From Deroplatys truncata (lineage: Eukaryota; Arthropoda; Insecta; Mantodea; Mantidae), in contig CM060975.1 of the NCBI GenBank assembly GCA_030765065.1, positions 167,930,993-167,994,992 of the forward strand: 64,000 bases of DNA, in the 5' to 3' direction. The translations under genes and the position numbers were made by a program. Shown here one piece after another: positions 12,370 through 25,085 of this stretch. Positions within the stretch are counted from its first letter, which is position 1; every line of letters begins with the position of its first letter. The notes beneath the pieces are model-generated. The model was given only the letters and a program-made list of their open reading frames with translations. It made no database searches and was not told the DNA's origin.

Positions 12370-14200
12370 TTCATGATCAAGACCCAGATGCTTTGGAGTA
12401 CTGAATTTTGACTTTTTTTTTATTTAGCTTGAAATTGAGATCCAGTGCTACTATTATGGATCTAAGTTGAAGGTCATTATATGAAAAATGTATTCTTTTC
12501 GGAACATAATGAGACGAAGACTGCGATAACTTCCTAAACTGCCATTATGTATGCAGTGTCGAAACGAGTCAAATCTTTTAAGAAGGTGCTATCCAAAATT
12601 ATCTTCTTCAGAGCATGAAAGGCATTTGAATGTCCTTTAATCCATGATTTACTTCTTTGGTCTTCTTTCAACAATCTATCATGTTCACAAGATTTTTATT
12701 CATCGTTTTCTAGCCATTTATGTTAAATTTTATGTGATGAAGAGTTGATGTGAATTTTTCAGTTAGTAATGTACCGTTCCCATTACAGTTTTGCGCAGCC
12801 AACCTAAATTGGTAAATATGGCTTTCCATGCCATTGACACTGGATATTTTGTCCTACCATTTTAATTTTTTTTTATGAATTTTAGACAAATGCCATACCT
12901 CAAATTCATGTTCAACTTTCGATTATTGAGATTTTAGCAGCATCTTTATGTCTGTCTGAGAGAAAAACGTAAATTCTACACATGTCCTGTTTTGCAAGCC
13001 TTGTCATCATGTTATAACAAGCAGTCCTTTCCAAATCGTCTTTCACCATATTTCTTTGAACAAGTTCAAAATCAATTATTTTTCGGGAATTTAAATCCAT
13101 AACAGAATAGATTAAATATCTCGCTGAAAATCCTGCGGAGTCATACTGCCCATCCCTTGCCAACTATATAGGGAAATTCTAATTTTAATAAAGTTATTTT
13201 TTCTTTCCTGAAAATGCTCCAACAACTGATGGTACCATGTTTTGAACGGTTTTATCGATTGTGCGCCTTGAAAATATTGCTAAACCAGTAAATTGCTGAA
13301 AGAATATACCAGAAATAATAAATAACCTGATACTAAAGCATTTTCTTCCGACTTCTTTCCTGATAAACTTTGTGAGATCCAAGTGAATGTATACTACAGC
13401 AATAACACATTGTTTTAACATATAGCATTGTCCCTTTAATGTAATGAGAAATTGTTTTGAGTTCATTTCGACTTAAAACATATACCTTGAAAAATAAAGG
13501 TAGAAATGTCAAAGCTACAATGAAATACGCCGCTGTAGCTTAATTTCCACGTATGGTGAAAGTCTCCTCTTCTTCCACTTCCTCGTTCTCATTTGTATCA
13601 GAATCTGAAGCATCAGGTTATAGCAACTTTCATTCAGCTTATTCTGATCATCTTTATCATTGCTTCTTTCGTACACATTTTCAGGTTCTAACAATACATA
13701 TTTCCTTATGATTACAGTACCTAGTTCACATAGTACTTCTCAATTCTTATTTTTTTCATCACCTTCTATTTTGAATTCTCCTTCACTGCCTTTATCACAT
13801 CGCCTTTGTTGTCAGTCTTATTACAAGCAACACTATTGCATAGCTCAGAATCTATGCTTTTACGATTTCTAGCCTCATATCGTTCTGTTCTGTCGTTTTC
13901 TCTTGGATGAAGATGGTGAAGGATCAATTGTCTTAGTAGAGCATGATATATGGAAATTGTCCTCATTTTTCCTTATAGTAGGAATAGTTCCAGTTTTTAA
14001 TAAAAGCCGTCTGAAATTTTCATCCGGCAGAAAATGAAGGAACATAAGCACACCGAAACCAGGGAAAAATATTTTCTATCCATATCGCATATCTTTTGCG
14101 AGATTTGTCTGTTTGGAAACGTGTAAAATTGAGTTCCCTTGTGCGTTTCCCTTCTCACATTATAGCCATATGTACAACATGGAGGCATTTCATTTTCCAC
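12370..14200 (-). pseudogene. THAP-domain DDE transposase relic (Kolobok-like, inferred)
   Basis: The minus strand from 14200 begins M-P-P-C-C-T-Y-G and Q-F-Y-T-F-P, the start of a THAP zinc finger. After a frameshift, L-H-F-L-P-D-E and T-G-T-I-P-T complete its C-terminal part. Next come F-F-Q-Q-F-T-G (about 13300), then D-G-Q-Y-D-S-A-G-F-S-A-R-Y and L-S-D-R-H-K-D (12912-13163), which match the conserved acidic blocks of this transposase group. Next is an H-x-F-x-V-W-H-L block near 12890. A tail with L-K-D-L and H-F-S-Y-like motifs runs to about 12370. Domain order is complete, but at least five frame breaks make it dead. Assignment to Kolobok-type is inference; inverted ends were not located. 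Confidence 0.6.
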
Positions 14201-14454
14201 AATATTACCTTGTTTGTATAATTCGAAACTGACTCACTAACACCATCACCAAAACACCACCACAAAGTACACTACTTTTAAACTTAAACACAAACAAGAA
14301 CAATGTATGAAAAGAAATACTGCACGTGCAGCAATGACTGACTTACGGCTTCCAGCGCACGGCTGGCGCTGATGACGTAAAACGTGGTTATTATTTCGCT
14401 TGTGCAGTGATAACGGTGTGGCAAAGTGAGAAAACAATCCTCCCACTGTATTTA

Positions 14455-15175
14455 ACAGGAAGAAACATGATTTTTGTCTTTTGTTCCTCTTTAAGAACTG
14501 GACGCATACGCTCGATTAAAAAATTCCGTACTATTTCTATGACATTGCAACAAATAGCTGAAAGTTGATAGGACTATAAAAGAATGACAAAGGTTTTGAA
14601 TAATTCGAACCATTAGTAATGTATATCTCGGAAACGGCTTATGCCACAAAATTTAAAATAAATTGCGATTTAAAATAAATTGTATGCTTTAAAGAGATCT
14701 ACATTTGTGTAGTGGGTTTTCTCTATCGCTTAATGTTTACCAGTTATGAAACATTATACAACATTTTTTGCGAATAAAAAGGACTTCACAAGCTATTATC
14801 TGAAAATTCAACAAATACAGTTTGTTTGTCATGAAAATTTCTACAATACATGTTATATTAATCAAAATTGTTAAGGCCATCTTTGAGAAAATCGAAATTT
14901 TCGAAAAATGTTTTATGTAATGGGTAGTTTGAAAGGGGATATTTTCTTGAAAATCCTCGTGTCGCATCTTTGGAAGATACTGTAATTAAATACCAAATTT
15001 TTAGTTATACTGCTCACAGACACAGACACACATCCACACACATCTTTTTCTAAAAAAACATTTTTCTAGTTAATGCGACCTCAAAACATGTATTTCGGCG
15101 AAATCTGGTATCGAATTTTTAGGTATAATTTAATACCTTCTCTACCTACTGTGCACATGATTGAGGAAAAATATT
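14455..15175 (+). repeat. Family A repeat, lacking its left ~200 bp
   Basis: It begins at aagaactggacgcatacgct and runs in the usual order to gaaatctggtatcgaattttt and a degenerate right end (ctgtgcacatgattgaggaaa). Confidence 0.75.
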
Positions 15176-15646
15176 ACAATTTTTCAGAATCTCTACCATA
15201 AGCTTGTATGAAAAAATATTCCTTCTGTCGGGTGATTCAAAACAACATCAGCTTAGTATGTTTTGCGAGACGGAAAGATGACAATTATTCAAAAGGGGAC
15301 CAATGTCCGTAAAAGCGCAGTCAAGTCCCTGTGAGTCTCCAAGTAGAGCCTGATTATTATACAAGCCATAAAGCATCACTGTAGTATTGATCAACTTATT
15401 GCCTCTGATACATGAACGACAACGCTCCCAATGCATGTTTCTCATTCCAATTTACAATCTTCAAAATAATACCCTTGCTGAGCTGGAGAAGTTTCTTGAC
15501 AAAACGTCGAACGCATATCCATCACGATATTGGAAGTGCTGTTAGATTATGAAGGCCTACAGCGTCAAATCCATGCTTTTCCGAACATCTAAATCTGAAG
15601 GAATATACCAAGTGGCCCAAACAAGCCGACGTTTGCAGTTTTATAG

Positions 15647-15693
15647 GTACAAAAGAAGTTGCCGCATCACTGCTGTTCAAAGGGGCAGTGCAG
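15647..15693 (+). repeat. 47-nt exon-like module, copy 1
   Basis: The core gccgcatcactgctgttcaa is flanked by atag on the left and by gtacc on the right. Two more copies lie at 39647-39693 and 39728-39774. All three are exactly 47 nt between AG and GT. A weaker related stretch follows at about 15715-15738. Confidence 0.6.
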
Positions 15694-15749
15694 GTACCAA
15701 GCGAAAGGTCACTAAGGTAGTGCTGCCGTCTGCAGGTATTAACGTCGTA

Positions 15750-17280
15750 GTTTCATACTGATGAGCGTCGCGTGAATGTCTGCATGCAGTTCGAGCCAGG
15801 TCGTTTGGACAATAAGGTAACGTTCAGCTATAACGAACTCACAAATGTTACGAAATGTACGGAAACGCACCAAAATGCAGTTGAGGCTCGCACGCTGTGT
15901 TCGGAACATTTTCAGACTCGGCATGTCTTCTGCGCTCGTTTGTTTTAATGCACGTACTGAAAGAATATTAAGAAATGATAAATCATTTCAGACAGAATGT
16001 GGACCTTAGAGGACCTTACATCAATTCGTCCACCAGGCGAGCATGTTTTTACACATGCTTATTATGAGTAATTCACCAATAGAAAGTAATTTAATTCTAA
16101 TGCACCTTTAAGCATACATAAATACAATACAAATAGAATTGCATTTAACCTTGTTAACTATGTGCCACCAAATGGTTGTACTCATTATAGACAACTGTCA
16201 TGGAACTAAATAACCTAACACGTGTGCTCAAGATTGTGTTAAGCAGCAATCCTGAATTCTTGTTAATGAGCGAATTGCTTATTAAATAACCGCTAATACA
16301 CCCTCCCATACACATAGGTACTCTCACATTCGAACACTACACTCTGGGCATACCGTAAAATGTTTTTTTAAAGACAAACTTTCTTTAGCCCAGTCGAGAA
16401 TCGAACCCTTAATACCTCATATAGCGGCAGTTTCTCCACCGGATGACCTCTGGTAACAGTAATAGTAGTTAAAGTATTCGTTTGCAAGCACAGATATTGT
16501 CAATATTGACTCCCCTTTGTAGTTCTACTTAGGCAAACCTTTTGGCGCTTATCGGTATAAACTAATTCTACGAAAGGCTTGTGTGGGTCACCTGGTATTT
16601 ATAATCCCGCACGACATATCGTTGCCGGCGTTGTCGCCCTCTGTACGTTCGGAAAACAAGCCACTAAAAATTGCTCCAGTGTGCCGATACGCAATGTAGC
16701 GAGTGAACGTGTCTATGTATACTCACTTGACGCGGTTTGTATCGACAGCGCATTATTGTGGGAGCAGAACTCTCAACAATGAGTATCGCAGTAAACAAGT
16801 TCTGCGATATTAAGTAATTAATAGCTAAATTGGGTGCAAGAGGACTGCGTTTAGTGCATCTTGTATCAATATAAGTTATTTATTCCATTGCAGTTATTTG
16901 TTTGACAGCATCTTAATTACGTTAAGTACAAGTCAGGAATCCAGAACTTTGCGTACCTAAGCTTCTTAAGCAGGTCAAGAAAACAACCGTTCTATCGAAA
17001 TGACCCCTAAATGAGTGGTCACCATTTCGAAAATGCAACCTAATGAAACCCAATCATTTAGAAGCTACGCCAGTGCTGCACAGAAGGACGTCTTCCTTAC
17101 GAAAGAACAAGCCATCGTTCTGGATTCTGTATGTGAACTCACCCTAAAGGAATACACGTACATTATTGCAGGCTAATTAAACCTACAAATATATGCTTTG
17201 TGTCTGGACTAGCCAGAAACTGTAGCTGCCTGTATCTAGTAAACAAAGTAAACCACATTTAATTTCTCACAATTTTTTTA
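15750..17280. other. No gene recognised; one tRNA-like segment and one shared 21-nt module
   Basis: A minus-strand tRNA-like stretch sits at 16380-16455 (ggttcgattctcgactgg as B box). The 21-nt module at 16578-16598 is identical to 39879-39899. The rest is unassigned. Confidence 0.35.
16380..16455 (-). repeat. tRNA-like SINE head (degenerate)
   Basis: On the minus strand a B box (gggttcgattctcgac) is preceded at normal distance by a poor A box (ggtggagaaactg). No intact cloverleaf is apparent, so it is more likely a SINE fragment than a tRNA gene. Confidence 0.35.
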
Positions 17281-17289
17281 GGATAAAAC

Positions 17290-17655
17290 AAAATTTACAA
17301 TATTCTAACCTCTGTGATGCTGTCTGTTGATGTTGCTTTGATGTCCAGCTTCCTGCCCCTCTCTCCTAGATGTATATTTCGCCTCTGCGTCGTACTCTGA
17401 TGAATCTGCGTCGTCTCACTGTTTTGATATCGTTGTTGAATTCCCCTGTTGCCTTCTACTCTCGTAATTACGATGTCCACTCATCCGCGACGTAGGTCGT
17501 TCTGGAGGTTGTTTCTGGGATTTGCGTCTTGTAGTTAATTGCACTGCTCCATTCACTCCACGTCCTGGTTCCTTCGTCCCTTCCTGGTTATTTTGCTCCA
17601 TCCTGGTTAATTCGCCCCTTCCTGGTTAGTTCGCCCCACGTTGTGGGTGCCAATT
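17290..17655 (-). pseudogene. Leader and start of the internal region of an LTR retrotransposon
   Basis: Directly after the minus-strand LTR end (CGACA at 17656) come three bases and then TGGCACCCACAACGTGGGG (17634-17652), a typical tRNA primer-binding site beginning TGG. Then comes a leader and a Q/R/N-rich frame (17601-17416, starting M-E-Q-N-N-Q-E-G) that may be the start of gag. Similarity to retroelement sequence stops around 17290, so the element is truncated here. Confidence 0.55.
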
Positions 17656-17742
17656 TGTCGCGGTCACTTCGTGTTATCTTTTGCTGGGCGCCTGTTATTG
17701 TATTACTACTTTGAATGTTGGGTTCATTGTCCTCCGGCTAGC

Positions 17743-17787
<45 letters not shown>

Positions 17788-18555
17788 GTCGTGCATATCT
17801 CTTGATCAAGGTGTGTAAACGGAAAGGATTTGTTACTCAAAGATAACACTGATAAAAGAATTTGTTTCTTACACTTATTACCGTCACAATTAATTAAGTT
17901 CACATATTGACTCGTGATATACGCCAAACTGAAACTGTTATATTTTCTAATATCACTATAATCACTTATTTACTGCACATTATTAATTCGCGTGTTTCAC
18001 ATTTATAACAAACTTTAAGACGCGAGGGATTCTGTAGAATTGCGTAACGTGTACTTTATGTATGCTTCCGTTGAACTACGCGACGTATAACTCACGAATA
18101 CTTATGTTGAACTGATCGACGTATTACACGCGAATGCTTCTGTTGGACTGACGAAATCTGTCTCTGACTTTAGCTTTTTATACTCCCACACCCCGATATG
18201 CCTAAAGATTATAACCGAGCTGCTATTGGTTAATAAAACGCGCCAACATTAGCGTCTATTTTTATATCCAATCAAAAATTACGAAAACATATGCTCTAGC
18301 GAAAATATTCCCGCTATTTCTAAGAAAAGCACGCCAATCTGACGTCATTTGTTTGTCTCTTCTAATCGATAAACAACTCACCCCCTCACTACATTGTTGC
18401 CCGCTCTTATTGTCAGTTTCAGTGAGGCCGTGTAAACTTATTTCCTAACAATGCTTATAATTAACAAACATCTCAAATCAATGTCATACAATAATGCTTA
18501 TTTACACTACAATCTCTCTGGCATTTACATTGATGTGATTCAAATTACTGCCACA
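17656..18555 (-). mobile_element. 5' LTR of a truncated LTR retrotransposon
   Basis: The minus strand begins TGTGGCAG and ends GCGACA, the TG...CA form, and is about 900 bp long. It is related over its full length to the solo LTR at 50968-51847 in the opposite window orientation. A TATA box (gtataaaaag) lies mid-LTR at about 18176-18185, and the primer site follows the 3' end. It contains an (ATT)n at 17743-17786 and degenerate 35-bp repeats (about 18020-18160) that are regular in the other copy. Confidence 0.75.
17743..17786. repeat. (ATT)n microsatellite inside the LTR
   Basis: Uninterrupted att repeats. The other LTR copy lacks the expansion (it has only attattact here). Confidence 0.9.
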
Positions 18556-21500
18556 AGGTTTATAAGCGGAAAAGAATCCCTTTTAGTACTTTGCAGAAAA
18601 TTTACACCAGATATAATATGTTTACAAGAAATCTACTTTAAAGGAATTTCAAGCTTTCATAAAGGACTACGCAGTTTGCGAACAATAGAATCTCAACAGA
18701 CCACGTACGTTTCCACTTATGTTAACAACAAATACAGCTCGAACAGGTTAACCTTAAATAAAAAAAAAAATACAAATTTGAACTGATTGCAAACAAAATT
18801 ATTGTTTCCTAAAGCAGCACTGACAGTTTGCACCATATATCTTCCTAATTATTACCCATTTACATTTTTTCCTTAAGTGATGAGCTGCCCAAGCCATTTC
18901 TTTTAGTTGGAGACTTCAATAATCACGTTCCATGTGGGGATCCTATAAGTTAGATGCAAGTGGCAGAGTAGCTGAGGATCTTATTGACTCAAGATATAGT
19001 ACTGCTAATTACAGAACAACTAACACGTTTGAATAGCATTTGAATCACGTTTAGTGGGCGGCGCCGTGGCCGAGTGGTTAGACCGCTCGCCTCCCATCTA
19101 GGCGGCCCGGGTTCAATCCCAGGGACCTGCATGTGGGATTTGTGGTGGACGAAGCGGCGTCTGGGCGGGTTTTCTCCGGGTTCTCCGGTTTCCCCCGCCA
19201 TTCATTCCACCAACTGCTCCATCATCACCTTTCCTTTCATCCATTTCACCAACATTTCGTTTCATCTACTTCCTTCATCCCATACCAGGCATCGGGCTGA
19301 TCACCCACCTGGATGCTCTGTCCGATCCATGAGTATCTGCTCCTCGACGGGCCTCTGACCCCAGGCACCCGCTTGTAAGTCCTGGGGGGTGTAAGTCCTA
19401 CATAAGAGGAGGGTAAACAGATAATGAATGAATGAATGAATGAATTGAATCACGTTTAGTGCAATAAATTTACCCTTCTGCAATTCCAGCGTACAAATTC
19501 AAATGGTTTGTAGCACAGGAACCTTGTGAAATTGATCACTTGCCAATTGCCATTCAACTTCAGTATAATCCGATAAATTAGACCTGTATTAACAAGCACA
19601 CCGACATGGAAATTTGAACTCGACAGCTTTGAACGTTATCAAAACATTATATTAACAAAATTAAATTGTTTGAACTCAGATATTATCCCTGAGTACATTG
19701 ATCAGAATGTGTTTAATTTTACTACAATTATGTTTGATGTAGTACAAGTTATTCCTAAAACTACAGGAAAACCAAGAAAAAAGGAATTTCCTTGGTGGAA
19801 TGAAGAGTGTCGCTTAGCACACAAGCTTTGTCACATTATAAAAGACATCGTACTAATCAGAATAAACAAGAATATCAGAGATCTAGAGCAAAAATGAGTA
19901 GGACTTTTTAAGACAACCGATCTGCATCCTGGATAAAGTTTATTTCAACATTATCATCTGGAACCTCAACATAAGAAGCTTGGAATAAAATCATAAGAAT
20001 TAACGGACAAGGAAAACGAAAAGCATGCTCTTCCTTGTTACATCTTATAGTAACATCATCACAAATCAAAAAGACATCGCCAATGGGCCCTAGCATCCAC
20101 ATTTTTAAAATTATAGAAATGCGAATTGCCTTTCTGAGTTAATCAGGTACAAAAATACCACAAATATACCACTGAACACGTCTTACAATCCAATGTAGAA
20201 TCTACCCCACTATTATCCTGCTCAATAGAAATCTCAGAAGTTCTCAACGCTCTTTTAAAATACCAAGAACTCTAATCCTGGTTATGATGGCATATACAAC
20301 ATGTTTCCGAAGAAAATCCCAACCATCGCCATTAAAAATAGCACGAAGCTTTTTAACGAAATCATCTGCAATAACAATATTGGCAATGACATTTAATAAT
20401 CGATTATATGGAAACCACATATCAAAGAGAGCAGAATGTTTACGTAGACTCTCAGTGTAATAAAGGCTCTGTCCAGTAATAACTGGGGTGCTGTTAAACC
20501 TGGAATTATATGCACTCATAATGCTTTAATTCGATCGAAGTTAGACGACGGAGTCATTTCTTACGATTCAGCCAAGAATCATTTTCTTAACTCTTTAAAT
20601 CATATTCATAACACAGGCTTGCAGATTGACATTCGAGCATACAGAACCAGTTCAGTTTTTAGTACCCTTAAGGAAAGCAACCAAGAGCCACTGCATGCTA
20701 GAAAACTTACCTTTAATTATGCTGCAAAAATCTCACACATACCAGAAAATCCTGTGTGTAAAAATGTTTTCTCTAACGAACGTTTTACTAGCTATATGAG
20801 AAGAAAAACATATCACAAATCTTTCTAATATCGACTAAATGTACATATCCCGAAAACAATTCCAAAAAGGATCCCCCAAGAAAAACTCTGACAAAGCGTT
20901 CTTCCAAACATCGACACCACTCTAATGGCTCATCATAAAAAGGAAGCTAATGCTTGCATTTATACAGCTCTCTTCAGTGAAACATTGGTTAAATTCAGAC
21001 TTCATTAAGTTTAACAAGGATGGATCCCGTTCGTCAAGTGTTACAGGATGTGCAATTGTGAATAATAATGACGTAATCAAATATGAGCTAAATGACATAT
21101 GCTCGGTCTTCCTTTGTAAGGCCTTCGCAATTAGAAAAACTTTGGAAATAATTAAGAATTATCTAAAGAATCAAAATCTCTAATTTTTACAGGCAATTAA
21201 AGGCATCCTAAGTCATGAAAGAACCAATAATTGAATAAATCCAGCGTGTGTATAATGAAATTCATGTCAGCATACGCTTATAATCTAGTGGATGCTATTC
21301 ATGCTGGATTTGCTGGAAAAGAAGAAGCAGATAAATCAGTCAAGGTAACAACAACACTCACCGCTTGCAATGAAAAATCCATTTCTCATCGGATCTCAAA
21401 ACACATCTCAGTAGTTTAAACAAAAAATTGTGGAATATTTAAAGGATGAAAAACTGCACCAATAAACTTTCATAAATCAGGAACTCGGTATTCAGCAGCA

Positions 21501-21983
21501 ATCAAGTCCACCTAAAGAACAGAAACGACAATATAATTTACACGCGGTTACGAATTGGTCATTAGCAACTGACACATGAACACCTAACTAAAAGTCAAGC
21601 CTCTCGGTGTAACCACTGCAAAGTAACCTTTACAATAAAGCATATATTTGATTGCAAACGCTTAGAACCTTATAGACTAAAATACAAAGTTCCTTCAGCA
21701 AACGGAAGCACTGAATGACTCTACACCCATTTTCAACACTATTAAATTTATCCATGCTATACCATACTTAACTTTATTACATGTCTACTATGTTCAATTT
21801 TTATTTTAAAGCACTATGGTAATGCTAATGTAATATCAATACTGGCTAGTACTTAAAGTATTGCTGTTCATTTGCTATTTTCAATACTTTTTACTGATAT
21901 ATAAAGTAATATTATATCTATTTTACATGGTCGCTCATGATCTAGTTGTTCATGCGATCTAAAATAAATACATTTAAAAAAAT
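18556..21983 (+). pseudogene. I-clade-like LINE relic with endonuclease, RNase H and zinc knuckle
   Basis: Motifs in order: P-D-I-I-C-L-Q-E (apurinic endonuclease, about 18610), L-L-V-G-D-F-N (18900), D-H-L-P-I (about 19540), then P-W-W-N-E-E-C (about 19800) before the reverse transcriptase, which is largely deleted and shifted. RNase H pieces follow (N-K-D-G-S-R at 21020, E-E-A-D-K-S at 21320). A C-x2-C...H-x4-C zinc knuckle lies at 21620-21660. The 3' end is an A-rich tail at about 21975-21983. A SINE is inserted at 19057-19444. Many stops make it inactive. The LTR element abuts its 5' side. Confidence 0.65.
19057..19444 (+). mobile_element. tRNA-derived SINE with 17-bp target-site duplication
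   Basis: The head has a good A box (tggccgagtggttaga) and B box (gggttcaatccc). The body ends in a (GAAT)n tail. Exact 17-bp direct repeats (ttgaatcacgtttagtg) flank it at 19040-19056 and 19445-19461, inside the LINE, so it inserted after the LINE. Its 3' body recurs on the minus strand at 34675-35022. Confidence 0.9.
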
Positions 21984-21989
21984 TGCTCA

Positions 21990-22740
21990 TGCCCAAAGCA
22001 AGATAAAGCAATGCAATTTATTGCAGGTGTATCTGGCAATCTGCTTAGCTGTGTAATGTGAACTTATGAATATGACATTCCTTATGTACATATATTCATG
22101 TTTGTATAAATGCAAATAGTCAAATCGCTAGCTCAAACCTTACGCAGAATTACGAATGTCACATCTTTTATATTCTCTTGTGGTGTGTTCTTCAATTAAA
22201 TTCAGCTTTTCATGAAGGAGCCTGTATTAGAGTGCCTTGGATGCATTTACCAATAATTTATGCTTACTAAATTTGAGATAACTTTACTCGGAAATTTAGC
22301 CACTATTGATATATATACACTTTATAGAAATGCAGTTCTATGCACCAGATTTAATATATGTACATATATTTGATATTTTATTGTGCATTAAGTTTCTGAT
22401 AAAGCAAACTATATTTGAGTGCATTAACTCTGTTTACTAATAAAACGGCAACATCATATATTTCTATAGGATTCCAGGCCACGAAATAGGTTATACCTAA
22501 TAACTAAATTGCGTTTGCATAAGATGCTTCTCTAACGGTGTGCAATAACTTAATAACTTTGGTAGCTATTAATCAACACTACTATAGTTTACTCAAAATA
22601 ATGTTAAGTGTGGTGCCACTACTTAAGCGTATTTAGTTTACATTTCAAAACATTTTCGAATATGGCCTCTGTGTAGAATTTATTTTGCTGCAGATTTCAG
22701 GGAAAATCTCTAATTAACACTACTATACTTCCTTACTACA
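21990..22740. other. No gene recognised
   Basis: AT-rich intronic sequence between the LINE tail and gene A exon 2. Confidence 0.4.
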
Positions 22741-22762
22741 AAGTGTGCATTTATTTTTGCAG

Positions 22763-22803
22763 AATGCTGCGTTTGTCGCTGCTATGCCAAAACCGGTGGC
22801 AGG
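22763..22803 (+). CDS. Gene A, second coding exon (41 nt)
   Basis: The sequence tttatttttgcag precedes position 22763 and a good donor (gg|gtaaga) follows 22803. Read from codon phase 0 after the signal-peptide exon it gives 13 codons (N-A-A-F-V-A-A-M-P-K-P-V-A) plus two bases of the next. It resembles the 39-nt exon of gene D at 62038 (both begin AATG, share CGTTT and GCCAAA-CC, and have similar acceptor flanks). This should be the start of the mature protein after signal cleavage. Intron 1 is about 14.4 kb and full of transposons. Caution: this exon leaves phase 2, while the gene D exon leaves phase 0. Confidence 0.55.
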
Positions 22804-22998
22804 GTAAGACCAACTTATTCATTTATTTTATCCATTCTGTGCAATGGAAGTAGCTTCACATTTGATATTCAAAATGTCTTGTTTGAATATTCGTGCGCTG
22901 AATTGTTTCACGGAAATTCTCTGTTCTTATATCTAGTCAGCGAGTGCTGAATAATAATAATAGATATTTTTGAAGTGTAGCTGAGAAGCCATTAACAA

Positions 22999-23001
<3 letters not shown>

Positions 23002-23042
<41 letters not shown>
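23002..23042. repeat. (AT)n microsatellite
   Basis: Uninterrupted AT repeat of about 41 bp. Confidence 0.95.
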
Positions 23043-23045
<3 letters not shown>

Positions 23046-23299
23046 AAAGACTCAGGAGCTGACTATATTGTATCAGCAATAGCCAGAATTTGCCTGACAG
23101 GAGAGGAAACGCTAATAGAGTACGGTAACCGCCAATTCAATTTGTATGGTTAGGTAGGGCTGATTTGTGTAACTTGCTTACCAGTTGGCAATCCTCGATT
23201 TCGGAGGGAGATTATAAGGAAATGGATTACGTGGTGCAGAAAGCACTTCTCTGTTAATCACTGGCTCATTCTATTGAATCATAGTTATTTTAGGGATAT

Positions 23300-23525
23300 T
23301 CACTGAAAAATTTTAGTTTTACCCTCAATTTCTATTACTGCTAATTTTATTTTCACGTGGCTAGCAACTTCTAGGGTGAAATCAACGGTCGCTGTCGGTG
23401 GGCTGACACTTTATCCCGCATGATGGTACTTCGCTGTGGAATGTAAGCACAATTACGCATAGCTTTGGGTCCGGGATCAAACCCGCAGCATGGAAAACCA
23501 GAGATAAACTCGCCGCGCCATTTAG
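23300..23525 (-). repeat. tRNA-derived SINE, degenerate
   Basis: The minus strand has the B box gggtttgatcccgg (rc of 23469-23482), with a tRNA-like 5' head toward 23525 and a body running to about 23300. The A box is weak. Confidence 0.45.
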
Positions 23526-24811
23526 TATGACCTTTACTCTTTAAGATTCAATTTTTTATTTATTTCTCTGTTTAAACAAAAATGTCTAACCAGAAAACCA
23601 GAAGAATTTTTAAACGTTACAGCAAGGAAAGTGGCTCACAGGTTTGTTTGAAAGCGTTAATGTAATTTTCATTTACACTGTACATTACAGTTATTTGCAA
23701 GCACATTTTCAGTATAGAGTCCAAAAAACTGGATTTTAGTGGATACTAAGAAGAAACTGCTAGGTTTTCTATAGAATACAAAATAAAAAAAGTATAAATC
23801 CATGACAATGGTAGGAGCACTTGAAAAATTTCTTTATACATTCTTCTGTGTAGTTAGAATTAAATTTACTCCGTTGTTTGTTTGAGGCATACCGTCCTTC
23901 TTAATCACAACCACAATGTTCTTAGTTAAGTTGGCTATAAATACAACTTCACATTACTCCTGTGGTGTGATTTTTGGGGCCCATTTTACTGGTAATAACA
24001 AACAAAAAATACTGCGGTCACGATTATAGGATTTAGGACTCGCTAAACATTAGTGATAGAGTAAATGTCTCGTTACGTAATGGTTCACAGTCAACTAATA
24101 AAATTCTCATACATGAAACACATCTAGACAACTAAAGACTGGTTCACAACAACCGAAATCGGCAACTACAACAAGAACGACAAAGTTGAAATACATGTAT
24201 TCTAATGGGAGCGTTCACAATCGACGGAAAGCTTTCCCGGGCCCCGCGAACGGAAAAGAAGACTTGGTCAGGTTTTAACTTTTCGTTCCCGTTCCCAGGC
24301 ATGGCATATTAGATCACATATTGTGCATATTAGATTCTTCAGTTTAGAGGTTATTCTAGGCGGCCATGACATGAAACAGCCGCTAGTATTCTCAATAGTC
24401 GCAAGCTGGAAACATGAAACTGGAAGAAATGCGTAACATTTATGTGCTTCCTAATCCCAGATCTTGACTCCTTCAGATTCATTGATCATTGGTTCTTATA
24501 GTGGAAGGGTCATCTGTAGTTTGTTTATATGCAACTTAAAATTGACTATGGGCTCAAAAACAATAACATACAAAGAACAGCAAAAACCGGTAAAAATTAA
24601 CGAATAATAATAAACAACTTTACTGTATACGGTTAATTAAAGGAATGAAAGCTTGGTACGATTCAGGAATCGGAAATGTAATAGATATTGTAACCGGAAG
24701 TATTGGCAGTAATGCCTCCCGACCTGCGAAGCGTCGTCGGAACAATAATGAGCGCGGAAAAAAAGTCCTTTGTTTGCCGCTTACCTGATCTGGAGCGTCT
24801 GTTTCGGCATG

Positions 24812-24892
24812 TTCTCGCTCTTCCGTTTCTAGAAGCTTCCGCTTTGTATGCGGACCTATATAAGGGAGGCTGCTCATACCGACGAAGTCAGT
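24812..24892 (+). promoter_or_regulatory. Heat-shock-like core promoter: HSE, TATA box, initiator
   Basis: TTCTAGAAGCTTC at 24827-24839 is a perfect three-unit heat-shock element (TTCnnGAAnnTTC), with extra TTC units at 24812 and 24821. TATATAAG follows at 24857-24864. The arthropod initiator TCAGT is at 24888-24892, about 33 bp from the TATA box. Spacing is right for a functional RNA polymerase II promoter. An AATAAA at 25080-25085 could end a short transcript. It may be a captured host promoter or the U3/R part of a nested solo LTR. Confidence 0.5.
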
Positions 24893-25079
24893 GTTGAGTT
24901 CTGTTAAAAGCGATAGTACAAGCGGACAGTGCAGTTTAATTGTGATTGTACTCAGCACTCAGTTGCGAGTCGTGCAGTTCAGTTGTGATTTGGTTCGACG
25001 GAACAGTTGTATTGTATACCGAGTGTGTGCCACAGTGACTCAAGTATAACGCTTGTGTTACGTTGAGTGCCTTGTGGTA

Positions 25080-25085
25080 AATAAA
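25080..25085 (+). terminator. Polyadenylation signal after the heat-shock-like promoter
   Basis: AATAAA is followed by tgtgttttctcag and a GT-rich stretch, about 190 nt after the proposed start site. Confidence 0.4.

Noticed and set aside
17290..18555. A virus-derived insertion with an envelope gene
   Set aside because: Only an LTR, a primer-binding site and a short gag-like leader are present. Nothing resembling an envelope or a viral gene is seen.
19057..19130. A tRNA gene
   Set aside because: A and B boxes are good, but the sequence continues into a SINE body with a (GAAT)n tail and a target duplication.
24620..24958. Minus-strand 112-codon frame inside the TIR element
   Set aside because: It overlaps the promoter-like block on the other strand, and its sequence has no recognisable motif.
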